Shown here one piece after another: positions 8,650 through 20,193 of a stretch of 64,000 nt of DNA (positions are counted from its first letter, which is position 1; each line of letters starts with the position of its first letter). Below the pieces are notes generated by a model. The model was not told the origin of the DNA and searched no databases. It was given only the letters and a program-made list of their open reading frames with translations. A program made the position numbers and the translations under genes. The DNA comes from Nitrosococcus watsonii C-113 (GTDB lineage Bacteria > Pseudomonadota > Gammaproteobacteria > Nitrosococcales > Nitrosococcaceae): assembly GCF_000143085.1 (NCBI RefSeq), contig NC_014315.1, positions 1,425,001 through 1,489,000 of the forward strand, written 5' to 3'.

Positions 8650-8793
8650 CGAATCGAGATCGTTGCCAATGACAATATTGGCGGCGAAAAATTTAGCCTT
8701 ATATGGCAGGGGTAGTGCTAATAAGCCAAGCAGATACGCTGGCTGATTTCTCACCGATAAAAAATCCGTATCGCTAAATTTTAAGTCCCTATC

Positions 8794-10041
8794 ATGGCGA
8801 TGAGTTTTACCCCTGGTGATACCGTAGTTTGGGTCGTGTTTGTCGGCACTTACCTTGGCATGGCCAGTGGAGGCGTGCCAGGACTGGCGCTTGATCGTAT
8901 CGGTATTACCCTGAGCGCCCTTATTGTGCTGCTGCTCAGCGGCACGCTGTCACCAACTCATCTTGCAGGCGCTTTGGAATTACCGACCCTGGTGCTGTTG
9001 TTCGCGCTGATGATCATCACCGCGCACTTTGAGTTAGCCCATGGTTTCGACTGGATCGCTGATCATCTCAGCCGACTGCATGCTTCACCCAGGGTTCTGC
9101 TGGCCCTGGTGATCGGAGTCGGTGGCCTACTGTCCATGGTGTTGGTGAACGACATCGTGGCCTTTGCTTTTACCCCCATGTTGTGCCGTGGATTGCGCCG
9201 CCGCGGACTCGATCCGCGCCCCTATCTTTTGGCGCTTGCGGGCGCGGTCAATGGGGGTTCGTCGGCCACGCTGATAGGCAATCCGCAAAATATCCTCATT
9301 GGCCAACTGGGCGAGTTAAGCTTCCTAGGCTATACCGCGGTTGCGCTAGTGCCGGCGATCGTGACGCTGGTGGTGATCTACGTGGTCATCGTGTGGGTCT
9401 GGCGCGGGGCGCTGTCGATTGATAAGCAACCAACAGGCAACAGTGGCGGCAATGATTTTAGTGCATGGCTTGGCTTAAAGAGTCTGTTTGCTGCGCTTGC
9501 CTTGGTACTACTGCTGGCCACGGTTCAGGATCGGGTGGTAGCGGCGCTGGGCGTTGCCCTGATTTTACTGCTTGGACGCCGCTTCTCGACCCGCGATCTA
9601 TTGAGCCAGGTGGATGGTTCTCTGTTGGTCATGATTGGCTGCCTGTTTGCTGTCACCGCCGCCGCGACCGAACTACCGCAGGCAGAACGCGTGGTGGATT
9701 GGCTGGAAGCTCGCCACCTATTGCCCTATGATCTAGGATCGTTGGCACTATTCTCGGTTGTGGCCAGCAACACCATCGGCAATGTACCCGCCGTGGTGCT
9801 GCTGCTTAAGGCAGTGCCGGATATTCCCACGTCTGTACTGTACGGATTGGCGCTATTTTCCACCCTATCGGGTAATCTATTGCTAACCGGGAGTCTGGCT
9901 AACATCATCGTGGCCGAGCGTGGAGCGCAGGCAAAGGTTACGCTGGGCTTTATCGATTTTGCCCGCGTGGGTATACCCGTGACCCTTCTGTCAATGACGC
10001 TCGCCGGCGCTTGGCTCGGGTTATTGGGCATTTTGGGATAG
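8794..10041 (+). CDS. SLC13/ArsB-type anion permease
   Basis: A 415-aa polytopic protein with about ten helices. NDIVAFAFTPML (about residues 114-125) and the re-entrant GNPQNILIGQ (about 166-175), with a matching SNTIGNVPAVVLLL in the second half, are typical of the ion-transporter superfamily that includes SLC13, CitT and ArsB. The two inverted structural repeats are visible from these motifs. The substrate could be a dicarboxylate, sulfate, phosphate or arsenite; sequence alone does not decide. No arsenic genes are nearby. The aconitase gene 200 bp downstream on the same strand would fit a tricarboxylate or dicarboxylate substrate, but this is weak. Confidence 0.85.
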   Translation: MAMSFTPGDTVVWVVFVGTYLGMASGGVPGLALDRIGITLSALIVLLLSGTLSPTHLAGALELPTLVLLFALMIITAHFELAHGFDWIADHLSRLHASPRVLLALVIGVGGLLSMVLVNDIVAFAFTPMLCRGLRRRGLDPRPYLLALAGAVNGGSSATLIGNPQNILIGQLGELSFLGYTAVALVPAIVTLVVIYVVIVWVWRGALSIDKQPTGNSGGNDFSAWLGLKSLFAALALVLLLATVQDRVVAALGVALILLLGRRFSTRDLLSQVDGSLLVMIGCLFAVTAAATELPQAERVVDWLEARHLLPYDLGSLALFSVVASNTIGNVPAVVLLLKAVPDIPTSVLYGLALFSTLSGNLLLTGSLANIIVAERGAQAKVTLGFIDFARVGIPVTLLSMTLAGAWLGLLGILG

Positions 10042-10242
10042 CTTTATCTACAATGTACCAGCCACGCTGGTTCCAAGGGTCGCTAATACTATCCTGACAG
10101 GGGGGCTATACTTATATCGTCAAGGTTTATCCTTCTCAAGTCGCGGGCGGCGATCGTCGGCGTCGAGCATTTGTGTGCCCGCTGGCTGCTAGGCGCGAGC
10201 CCTACTAATGATTGAAACTATCACCAGACGAGGAAACTGACT

Positions 10243-12966
<2,724 letters not shown>

Positions 12967-12998
12967 GGCCGAATTAATAAGCCGAAAATTTTTGCTAG

Positions 12999-13011
12999 TG
13001 GTACCAGGCAG
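12999..13011 (+). repeat. 13-bp inverted repeat, left copy
   Basis: TGGTACCAGGCAG occurs here and its exact reverse complement occurs at 16494-16506. The pair encloses the small EamA gene, the baeRF-type gene and mgtE. It may mark module edges or be chance; no transposase is inside. Confidence 0.35.
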
Positions 13012-13079
13012 TCAAGGTTTGCTAGCTGATTTGTGCTTGTATCAGGAAAAGCGATGACCGATCTCGTGGGAGATAACCC

Positions 13080-13511
13080 ATGGCCTACCTGTTAGTAGCC
13101 GTCGCAGCGTTGATGTTCGGGCTCTACAATGTCTTCATCAAACTCTCAGCTAACCATATCGAAGCCGTGTTGGGCGCGGTGGTGTTGCAATTTGTGGCGG
13201 CTTTTTTTGGACTGGCGTTATTACTGTATATGAAAAGCAGCGGCACTGTGATCTACAGTTCTAATAAGGGTTTGCTGCTGGCTACCCTGGCTGGGCTGGC
13301 CATTGGGCTGGTGGAAATCCTGACCTTTTATATCTTTGCCCGTGGCGTACCGGTGGCAGTGGGTAATCCATCGATCGTTGGTGGTTCCTTGCTGGTAACT
13401 ACCGGCGTTGGCTACGTTTTGCTGCGCGAGCACCTATCGTTGACGCAATTGCTGGCCATTGGTTTGATCGCCAGCGGCGTCGCCTTATTGGGCTGGTCGG
13501 CAGCGCGATAG
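13080..13511 (+). CDS. Small EamA/DMT-like four-helix membrane protein
   Basis: A 143-aa protein with four or five hydrophobic helices and the end-of-domain pattern of DMT transporters (glycine-rich helix GNPSIVGGSLLVTTGVGYVLLREHLSLTQ with the R-E-x-L turn, then a final helix). Full EamA proteins have two such repeats (~290 aa), so this is a half-size, probably dimeric form like small multidrug-resistance or YnfA-like proteins. The ATG at 13080 follows GTGGGAGATAACCC. Substrate unknown. Confidence 0.75.
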   Translation: MAYLLVAVAALMFGLYNVFIKLSANHIEAVLGAVVLQFVAAFFGLALLLYMKSSGTVIYSSNKGLLLATLAGLAIGLVEILTFYIFARGVPVAVGNPSIVGGSLLVTTGVGYVLLREHLSLTQLLAIGLIASGVALLGWSAAR

Positions 13512-13733
13512 CAGGGGGCACTTTTTGGGAGGTATTCGACTTCATCTCAAATCAAATTCTCAGAGCGAATGTACAAACGCCCATGATGAACGATCCCCTG
13601 GAGCTAACTGATACAATGTGGAACTTGGCAATCATCGGCGCCTTGAGCATGCTCAATACGTGAATTGAGTTGGTGGAGCATGAAAGAAAAAGAATGTTGA
13701 CGGTTTGAGTTTTAGATCAATAGATTCATTGAA

Positions 13734-13768
13734 AAAATCCTAAGCTAAATGGATTTTCGGCTTTTTTT
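13734..13768 (+). terminator. Possible Rho-independent terminator after the EamA gene
   Basis: AAAATCC (13734-13740) pairs with GGATTTT (13751-13757), followed within four bases by a run of seven T (13762-13768). The stem is AT-rich and weak. It lies 35 bp before the next gene start. Confidence 0.3.
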
Positions 13769-13803
13769 CTGTTTTATAAGTACCTATTGGGAGGACTACG
13801 ACC

Positions 13804-14958
13804 ATGAATTTATTAACGCAAGATTATCCAGCCATTTTTCTGGACAAGCACGAGCCGCCCTGTCTCTCGCTCTATCAGCCGACGCACCGGCAGCATCCTG
13901 AAAATACGCAGGACCCGATCCGCTTCCGCAATCTGGTGAAGGAAATGGAGGAATCCCTGCGCAAGAAATACCCGTCTCGTGATATTGCGACACTACTGCG
14001 CCCGTTTGAAAACTTGGCCGAAGATCGGACCTTCTGGAATTATACCGCAGACGGGCTAGCGGTGTTGAGCGCGCCTGGGCTATTCCGTGTGTATAAACTG
14101 CAGCGATCGGTTGCCGAGCTAGCGGTTGTCGCCGACAGCTTCCATACTAAGCCGCTCATGCGTATTGTGCAATCGGCCGATCACTACCAAATTCTTGGTC
14201 TGAGCCGGCACGCGTTTAAGGTTTTCGAAGGCAATCGCGATACGCTGGATGAGATTCAGTCCATTGAAGGTGCGCCGCCACAAACCATCGATGAATTGCT
14301 AGGTAGAGAAGAGAGTGATCGTGAAGGTGCCCACCGGGCATACAGCGCTTCCGGGCGGCCCGGCGCTGCGGCGCGACACGGCACCGATGTGAAGCAGGAT
14401 ATCAGGGACCGCGATACCCAGAAGTTTTTTCGCGCGGTCGATGAAGTGGTGCTGAAGCATTATTCGCAACCATCGGGGTTGCGTCTGATATTGGCGGCGT
14501 TACCTGAGCACCATCAGCCGTTTCGCGCCATCAGCAACAACGCGTTTTTAGTGAAAGAAACCATCGACGTTCATCCAGACGCGCTGTCCCTTGATGCGTT
14601 GCGTGAACGCGCCTGGCAGCTGATGCAACCCTATTACCTTAAGCGGCTAGCCGGTTTGGTGGAATCGTTTGGCGCGGCGGCCGCAAAGGGTCAGGGCGCG
14701 GATGATCTTGGCGAGATTGCTACGGCCGCCATCGCCGGGCGGATTGCAACGCTACTGATCGAGGCCGACCGTATAATTCCCGGCTACATTGATGCCGCAA
14801 GCGGTAAAATTATCACTGATAATCTGAGTAATCCGGACATTGACGATGTGCTTGATGATCTTGGGGAGTGCGTGCTCAAGACGGGTGGCGAAGTTGTGAT
14901 CGTCCCCACTGAGCGAATGCCAACGGAGACTGGCGCTGCCGCCATCTATCGTTTTTGA
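13804..14958 (+). CDS. Bacterial archaeo-eukaryotic release-factor-like (baeRF) protein
   Basis: A 384-aa soluble protein beginning with a domain that carries SLYQPTHRQHPENTQDPIRF, a pattern I associate with the baeRF families (bacterial homologues of eRF1/Pelota). Later blocks fit the same fold: the middle helix HYSQPSGLRLILAALPEHH and the C-terminal L7Ae-like region ending in DDLGECVLKTGGEVVIVPTERMP. Proposed family role is ribosome rescue or translation stress; no activity has been firmly assigned to this subgroup as far as I know. The ATG follows GGGAGGACTACGACC. It is flanked by mgtE 132 bp downstream. Confidence 0.7.
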   Translation: MNLLTQDYPAIFLDKHEPPCLSLYQPTHRQHPENTQDPIRFRNLVKEMEESLRKKYPSRDIATLLRPFENLAEDRTFWNYTADGLAVLSAPGLFRVYKLQRSVAELAVVADSFHTKPLMRIVQSADHYQILGLSRHAFKVFEGNRDTLDEIQSIEGAPPQTIDELLGREESDREGAHRAYSASGRPGAAARHGTDVKQDIRDRDTQKFFRAVDEVVLKHYSQPSGLRLILAALPEHHQPFRAISNNAFLVKETIDVHPDALSLDALRERAWQLMQPYYLKRLAGLVESFGAAAAKGQGADDLGEIATAAIAGRIATLLIEADRIIPGYIDAASGKIITDNLSNPDIDDVLDDLGECVLKTGGEVVIVPTERMPTETGAAAIYRF

Positions 14959-15090
14959 GTAGTCTTTTGAGCGGTTATTCAAGGGTGATTTTCATGTTTA
15001 TTGTGGCGGTCCATAGTAATAAGCTTGCCTATAAGGCTTCGGTTTGCCCATGCTGGGGCTTCCGTCTCTTTGCGCCGCGGCGGTGGTAGC

Positions 15091-16404
15091 TTGATAAAAA
15101 AAAATGAAGAGAACCCAGGTAGTGAACTGCCTAAGGTCAACGCGGCACCCGCAGTCGATCTGGCTGCCTGGCTGGAGGAACTTCCGCCCACTATGGCGCA
15201 GGCGCAGCTGCTTGCGCTGGCTCTGCCGCGGCGAACCGAGACGTTCAGCTATCTGCAACCGAATATGCAGCTAGCGCTTGCGCGGCGGCTGGACCGGCGC
15301 GATCTAGTGGAAATTGTCACCCAGATGAGCGCAGACGATCGCGCCGATCTGTTTAATCACTTAACGCCGGAGGAACAGCAGCGGCTGTTGCGCGGCTTGG
15401 CGCGGGAGGAGCGTGAGGATATTCGCCGCTTGTCGGCTTATGCCGAAGGTACCGCCGGGGCGATTATGACCTCGGACTATGCCACGCTTGCTGCTGATAT
15501 GACGGCGCATGAAGCAATTGAATTGCTGCGGCGCAAGGCTCCTGAGAAGGAAACCATTTACCGGTCCTATATCCTTGATTGTGAGCGCCGCCTGATCGGC
15601 TCGATCCGGCTGCATGAACTCATTCTGGCTGCCGCCGATACGCGAATTGAAGAGATCATGGACCATGCTCCAGTATCCGTTGCGCTAGATAGCGATCAGG
15701 AGAAGGTCGCCCAGCTGATCGCCCGTTATGACCTATTGGCGCTGCCGGTGGTCGATAAGGGTGGCAGGCTGGTCGGTATTGTCACCCATGATGATGCCGC
15801 TGATGCGATGCAGGCGGAAACAACCGAGGATTTCCAAAAGATCGCCACTGTCCGCCCATTTTCGCAAAGCGTGCGCGAGGCCAGCATGGGCGTCCTTTAT
15901 AGGAAGCGAATTTTCTGGCTTGTGCTGCTGGTATTTGGAAACCTGTTCTCGGGCGCGGGAATCGCCTTTTTCGAGGAGACGATCCTAGCCTATGTGTCGC
16001 TGGTGTTCTTTCTGCCGTTGCTAATTGACAGCAGCGGCAATGCCGGATCCCAGTCGGCAACCCTGATGGTGCGCGCGCTGGCCACGGGTGATGTGGCGCT
16101 GAAGGACTGGCGCAACTTGATTCTGCGCGAACTGCTGATTGCGCTCGCGCTGGGGGCGACGATGGCGCTGGTTGTTTTCCCGGTTGGATTGCTGCGCGGC
16201 GGTTCCGAGATCGCGCTAGTCGTAGGGCTGACCATGTTACTGGTTGTTATTATTGGCAGTCTGGCGGGTATGTCCTTGCCCTTTTTGCTCAGTCGCCTGC
16301 GTCTTGACCCGGCAACGGCGAGCGCGCCATTGGTCACGACGATATCGGATGCGGTCGGCGTGCTGGTCTACTTCTGGATTGCAACGGCAATGTTGAGTCT
16401 CTGA
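15091..16404 (+). CDS. mgtE: Magnesium transporter MgtE
   Basis: The frame is open from a TTG at 15001, but the first ~30 residues do not look like MgtE. A TTG at 15091, 7 bp after GGTGGTAG, gives a 437-aa protein of normal length. Order of domains: N-terminal helical superhelix (MSADDRADLFNHLTPEEQQRLL), two CBS domains (RSYILDCERRLIGSIRLHEL; LPVVDKGGRLVGIVTHDDAADAM), a plug helix, and five membrane helices with the pore motif SSGNAGSQSATLMVRALATG. MgtE is a gated Mg2+ channel; the N and CBS domains sense cytosolic Mg2+. No Mg2+ riboswitch was recognised upstream. Confidence 0.93.
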   Translation: MIKKNEENPGSELPKVNAAPAVDLAAWLEELPPTMAQAQLLALALPRRTETFSYLQPNMQLALARRLDRRDLVEIVTQMSADDRADLFNHLTPEEQQRLLRGLAREEREDIRRLSAYAEGTAGAIMTSDYATLAADMTAHEAIELLRRKAPEKETIYRSYILDCERRLIGSIRLHELILAAADTRIEEIMDHAPVSVALDSDQEKVAQLIARYDLLALPVVDKGGRLVGIVTHDDAADAMQAETTEDFQKIATVRPFSQSVREASMGVLYRKRIFWLVLLVFGNLFSGAGIAFFEETILAYVSLVFFLPLLIDSSGNAGSQSATLMVRALATGDVALKDWRNLILRELLIALALGATMALVVFPVGLLRGGSEIALVVGLTMLLVVIIGSLAGMSLPFLLSRLRLDPATASAPLVTTISDAVGVLVYFWIATAMLSL

Positions 16405-16817
16405 TCCAACCTGATTCCTTGGGTATCCTGCGGGGACCAGGCATGTATTTGCATTCTGTGGACGCGGGCGGTTTTATCTTGCCAGAGAACACGCTGCCTG
16501 GTACCAGAGCCCAGCTTCATCGTCCGCTCAACAGCGAACGATGAGGTAGCGTTTGGGCGAGACCCCAAATTTTAAGAGTTGTGAAATGGGTTTAACAAGG
16601 GCTATGGGAGGAGTACAGATTGTAAATTAAGTATAAAACTGCGCATCAAGCGGTGTGCTACCGGCTTAGAGTGGCTTGTCACGATTCGGCATCAGAAAAA
16701 TAACAGCCAGCGGGCGGAAATTGAACGCTGGGTGCATCATTTCTGTAGATTGCCGTCAATTTTCCGGAGTAAGCCACTGAAGCACAGCGTTATGTTGAAG
16801 GAGTACAGGGATGTACG
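16405..16817. other. Gene-free stretch between mgtE and transposase remnant
   Basis: No convincing gene. It holds the right copy of the 13-bp inverted repeat at 16494-16506. A frame at about 16620-16815 is open but shows no recognisable protein; it may be decayed sequence next to the TnpB remnant. Confidence 0.4.
16494..16506 (-). repeat. 13-bp inverted repeat, right copy
   Basis: CTGCCTGGTACCA, the exact reverse complement of 12999-13011. See the left copy. Confidence 0.35.
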
Positions 16818-17418
16818 ATGACCCCTAGCGAGAGCGCGCGGCTGGGCGAGGCGACCCGCGATGGCCTCATGCAAAAGCTCCGCGACCAGGACACCGCCTT
16901 TCGGAACTTTTTTGTGGGGCGAGCGAAATATCCCAAGTGCAAAAAAGAGCCCATACCCAAAGTATCCGCTACTGCTTCGATCATCGCCACCGGGCAAGAT
17001 GAAAGCGTGGATAGAGAGTAAGCTCGTTCTGCCCAAGCTCGGGGCACTCAAACTCAACGGGTCCCGCCGGCCCCAGGGCATTCCCAAAAAGGCATTGGGT
17101 GATGTGGGGATGCATGAACTCAAGCGGCAATTGGAATACAAGGCCGCCTGGTATGGCCGCGAGTTTAGGCAAGTAGACCGCTTCGTGCCCACCAGTAAAA
17201 CGTGCTCGGTGTGTGGCGCAGTGCAAAAAGCCATGCCGCTCAAGGTCCGCGAGTGGACCTGCTCGGACTGCCAAACAGCCCATGACCGGGACATCAACGC
17301 GGCCAGAAATATTTTAAGGTTAGCTACGGTTGGGAGGACCGGAAGTGATGCGCGCCTGCCTGTGCGTGACCGCACGCAGACAGGTGGAGGCGTATACCCA
17401 CTGGAGGTGGTCCCATGA
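16818..17418 (+). pseudogene. TnpB (IS200/IS605 OrfB) remnant, frameshifted and internally deleted
   Basis: Two frames carry pieces of one TnpB. Frame A (16818-17021) has QKLRDQDTAFRNFFVGRAKYPK, the N-terminal helical region. Frame B (to 17418) has LPKLGALKLNGSRRPQG, then GMHELKRQLEYKAAWYGREF and the zinc ribbon CSVCGA...CSDCQ with the final HDRDINAARNIL. The block holding the first RuvC aspartate, expected between RRPQG and GMHEL, is missing. The 5' end is also lost. The element is therefore dead. TnpB is an RNA-guided nuclease of IS200/IS605 elements. A 31-bp near-palindrome lies in its 3' tail (17355-17385). Confidence 0.85.
17355..17385 (+). repeat. 31-bp near-palindromic repeat, copy 1
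   Basis: Begins CCTGCCTGTGCGTGACC and can fold on a GCGTG/CACGC core. An exact copy lies at 20148-20178. Here it lies at the 3' end of the TnpB remnant, which fits an IS200/IS605 right-end hairpin or a small dispersed repeat. Confidence 0.7.
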
Positions 17419-17505
17419 CCGCCAAAGGACGCCTGTTAATGGTCCCTGGTGGCATGAATGTTGGTCTACCCCTTCCAGATCATCTCTTAAGTTCTGGCTC
17501 CGGCA

Positions 17506-17799
17506 GTGGATGGAGTCGTCCCTGATTTTCGATGGCTGGGCAGCGCTTTGGCCACGGTGCTGACGTTGGTAGCGATTCGGAACGTTGCGGCCGCAGTACC
17601 ACGCGTGATGATGGCCTATCGTATCGCACAAGATGCACCGCCACTCCAACAGACGATATTTGCGACAGGTGTTACGGCGGACGAGGCGGTCGTCTCCCGA
17701 TCCCATGTCTGGCCGATCGTCTTGGCGCTCAATGGTTTGATATTAGTGGTGCTCTCGGATCTGTCGATGGGGCTGATGTGGCAAGTGTTTTGGGTATAG
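17506..17799 (+). CDS. Hypothetical small membrane protein
   Basis: A 97-aa open frame (GTG at 17506, or ATG codons further in) with two hydrophobic segments: WLGSALATVLTLVAIRNVAAAV near the start and VWPIVLALNGLILVVLSDL near the end. No family recognised and no convincing ribosome site. It lies just after the TnpB remnant and may itself be a decayed fragment. Confidence 0.3.
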   Translation: MDGVVPDFRWLGSALATVLTLVAIRNVAAAVPRVMMAYRIAQDAPPLQQTIFATGVTADEAVVSRSHVWPIVLALNGLILVVLSDLSMGLMWQVFWV

Positions 17800-18194
17800 T
17801 CTTATAGGCTATGAAAAAGCACCGCCTAGGTATCGACCCCGGTGAATAAACAAGGGCTTGTCTTCGCATATCCGGATTGGACATAAAATCGATAGTGTGT
17901 TCAGCGCCGGTTTTCGAGCTTGGCTATAATGACACTGAGTAAGAGTATGGGGGCGTTTAGTTCCAGGTTGTGATGATACGGCGTATTCTGCATTCTTTAC
18001 GAAGGAGGTGCTATGGACAGATATTACACGGGAGTTTCTGCGCGACAGTGACATGCATCGAGCGATAGCATAGAGTCAAGAACGCCTGACCTGAACAGAC
18101 TGGTGGAGCTTGACAACCTCAATCCAAAGGCGGTGGCGGATTTGTCTCCCAGGCAATGTGCCACCGATAATCTCAAGCCGATTGGAGATTCCCT
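17800..18194. other. Gene-free stretch with a strong Shine-Dalgarno and a 12-codon frame
   Basis: AGGAGGTG at 18003-18010 precedes an ATG at 18013 that opens only 12 codons before TGA (18049-18051). The same frame then stays open to just past the start of the next gene. It could be a truncated gene start or a leader peptide; nothing else is visible here. Confidence 0.35.
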
Positions 18195-19055
18195 ATGAGC
18201 AATTCCGTACCCGCAGCTTCGCCTGATACCGCGCGCCTGCCCCGCACCGCATGGCCTAAGGTACTCGAAGGTCAGCCCGCCTTGGTGACGGGGGCTAATT
18301 CTGGTATCGGCCGCGCAGTTGCCTTGGGGCTTGCGCAGGCCGGCGCGGATGTCGCCGTTAACTATGTTGTTAATCCTGAATCCGCCGAAGAGATCGCGCA
18401 CCAAATCGAAGGCTTCGGGCAGCGTGCGATTGCCTTGAAGGCGGATGTCAGCCAGGAAGATGAGGTCGAGCAGATGTTCGCCAAGGCGATCAATCACTTT
18501 GGCACTTTGCACATTTCGGTCAGCAATGCCGGACTCCAGCGCGATGCGCCGTTCGACGAGATGACGCTTGAACAATGGAATACAGTCATCGGCGTAAACT
18601 TGACCGGGCAGTTTTTGTGTAATCGCGCGGCGACACGGGAGTTTAAGCGCCGTGGTCTGGTGGAGTCCGTATCTGTCGCTATGGGTAAGATCATCTGTAT
18701 GAGTTCCGTGCATCAAGAGATTCCCTGGGCTGGTCACGCCAACTATGCGGCCTCCAAGGGCGGCATTATGCAATTGATGCAAAGCATGGCGCAGGAGCTC
18801 GCGCCGCTGCGTATCCGTGTCAATGGCATCGGACCGGGCGCGATTCGCACGCCTATCAATACTGCCGCCTGGAGCACGCCTGAAGCCTATGCTGATCTGA
18901 TGAAGCTGGTGCCTTACAAGCGAATCGGCGAGCCGGAGGACATTGCCCGAGCAGTGGTATGGCTTGCTTCCGATGCCTCGGATTACGTTACTGGTACGAC
19001 TCTTTTTGTAGACGGCGGCATGACTCTCTTTCCCGGCTTTGCGACCGGCGGTTAA
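18195..19055 (+). CDS. Short-chain dehydrogenase/reductase, glucose 1-dehydrogenase-like
   Basis: A 286-aa classical SDR. The nucleotide-binding motif is TGANSGIGRAV (about residues 34-44), the NAG motif is SNAGLQ, the catalytic serine is in CMSSVHQ and the catalytic pair in YAASKGG. The C-terminal DGGMTLFPGF is typical of glucose 1-dehydrogenase-like members. An N-terminal extension of about 25 residues precedes the domain. The ATG follows GGAGATTCCCT. Substrate cannot be fixed from sequence; the neighbours (Mg2+ channel, metal exporter) do not help. It probably forms one transcript with the CDF gene 87 bp downstream. Confidence 0.88.
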   Translation: MSNSVPAASPDTARLPRTAWPKVLEGQPALVTGANSGIGRAVALGLAQAGADVAVNYVVNPESAEEIAHQIEGFGQRAIALKADVSQEDEVEQMFAKAINHFGTLHISVSNAGLQRDAPFDEMTLEQWNTVIGVNLTGQFLCNRAATREFKRRGLVESVSVAMGKIICMSSVHQEIPWAGHANYAASKGGIMQLMQSMAQELAPLRIRVNGIGPGAIRTPINTAAWSTPEAYADLMKLVPYKRIGEPEDIARAVVWLASDASDYVTGTTLFVDGGMTLFPGFATGG

Positions 19056-19059
19056 GCCC

Positions 19060-19146
19060 ATGGCGGACAAGAGCGAGGCGATCAAGGCCGCAGCGGCCAC
19101 GCCCATAACGGACCCATCAAAAACTGATTCAAAGCAGAGGCATTGA
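19060..19146 (+). CDS. Possible 28-aa coupling ORF
   Basis: ATG at 19060, five bases after the dehydrogenase stop, opens 28 codons (begins MADKSEAIKAAAA) and ends at TGA 19144-19146. That stop overlaps the TTG at 19143 that starts the CDF gene (TTGA), a layout typical of translational coupling. The peptide is Ala- and Lys-rich and unknown. It may only serve to bring ribosomes to the CDF start. Confidence 0.3.
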   Translation: MADKSEAIKAAAATPITDPSKTDSKQRH

Positions 19147-20105
19147 TTTTGCGTTCTCAACTTTCTGGACGTTTATTGGTCATCTATGGCGCTATAGCAG
19201 CTAATTTTTTTATCGCTGTCGCCAAATTTATAGCCGCCTACTTTTCTGGAAGTTCAGCCATGCTCTCTGAAGGTATCCACTCAATGGTGGATACCGGCAA
19301 TGAATTGCTGTTGTTACTCGGGGTAAAAAGGAGCAATAAACCGGCCGATGAGCAACATCCGTTCGGCTATGGCAAGGAGCTTTATTTCTGGAGTCTGATC
19401 GTTGCTATTGCCCTATTCGGTATCGGTAGCGGCATGTCCATCTACGAGGGCATTACGCACTTGCTGCACCCCACCGAAATAACCGATCCTACCTGGAGCT
19501 ATATCGTTTTAGGCATTGCCTTTGTCGCAGAGGGCATCTCGTGGATCATTGCTCTGAAAGAGCTTTTGGCCAGTAAAAACCGGGACAGAAGCTTTTGGCA
19601 AGCGCTTAGAATCAGCAAGGACCCGTCTGTATTCACGGTGTTTTGCGAAGATTCAGCCGCATTAGCGGGCGTGGTGGTCGCTTTTTTAGGTGTCTATTTA
19701 GGACACACGCTCAATAATCACTATTTCGATGGTTCCGCTTCTATTGTTATCGGTCTCATCCTAGCGGCTGTGGCACTATTTCTGATTTACGAGGGTAAGC
19801 ATCTGCTTGTTGGAGAAAGCGCGGACCCGCAAATTGTGCGACACATTCACGAGATCGCCAACACCGATCCGGCAGTAGCGGATTTACGCCGCCCGCTCAC
19901 GATGCATTTTGGACCCGACCAAGTGTTGCTGAATCTGGATATCAAGTTTCGTCCCAACTTATCGGTAGCAGAGCTGGAGAATGCGGTTGATCGCCTGGAG
20001 ATGAAGATCCGCCAAGCGTATCCGGAAATCAAGCGTATCTACCTCGAGGCCCAATCATTTAAGGGGCGTGGTGACCTATCGGACTCTACTCGCAATGCCC
20101 AATGA
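19143..20105 (+). CDS. Cation diffusion facilitator (CDF) family metal exporter
   Basis: A 320-aa protein with six membrane helices and a C-terminal cytoplasmic domain. Helix 2 carries SEGIHSMVDTGNE with the H-x3-D metal site, and helix 5 carries CEDSAALAGVVVAFLG with the second Asp. These are the zinc/iron/manganese binding sites of CDF proteins. The closest general type is the SLC30A9/ZitB-like branch. The start may be TTG 19143 (overlapping the stop of a 28-codon ORF) or TTG 19149 (8 bp after AGAGG). The last 171 bp of this gene recur at 23327-23497. Confidence 0.9.
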   Translation: MILRSQLSGRLLVIYGAIAANFFIAVAKFIAAYFSGSSAMLSEGIHSMVDTGNELLLLLGVKRSNKPADEQHPFGYGKELYFWSLIVAIALFGIGSGMSIYEGITHLLHPTEITDPTWSYIVLGIAFVAEGISWIIALKELLASKNRDRSFWQALRISKDPSVFTVFCEDSAALAGVVVAFLGVYLGHTLNNHYFDGSASIVIGLILAAVALFLIYEGKHLLVGESADPQIVRHIHEIANTDPAVADLRRPLTMHFGPDQVLLNLDIKFRPNLSVAELENAVDRLEMKIRQAYPEIKRIYLEAQSFKGRGDLSDSTRNAQ

Positions 20106-20147
20106 GGCTTCGGAGTTTGCGGCTAAGGCTTGCTTGGCTGTTCCCGA

Positions 20148-20178
20148 CCTGCCTGTGCGTGACCGCACGCAGACAGGT
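20148..20178 (+). repeat. 31-bp near-palindromic repeat, copy 2
   Basis: Identical to 17355-17385. It lies 42 bp after the CDF stop, next to a minus-strand TnpB fragment. Relative to TnpB it is in the opposite orientation to copy 1, so it may be an independent element rather than a fixed end of the insertion sequence. Confidence 0.7.
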
Positions 20179-20193
20179 ACCGCTTGGTTGTCG

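Noticed and set aside
18024-19160. 378-codon minus-strand frame opposite the dehydrogenase gene
   Set aside because: It is a shadow of the well-supported SDR gene; its translation is rich in Arg, His and Gly with no motif.
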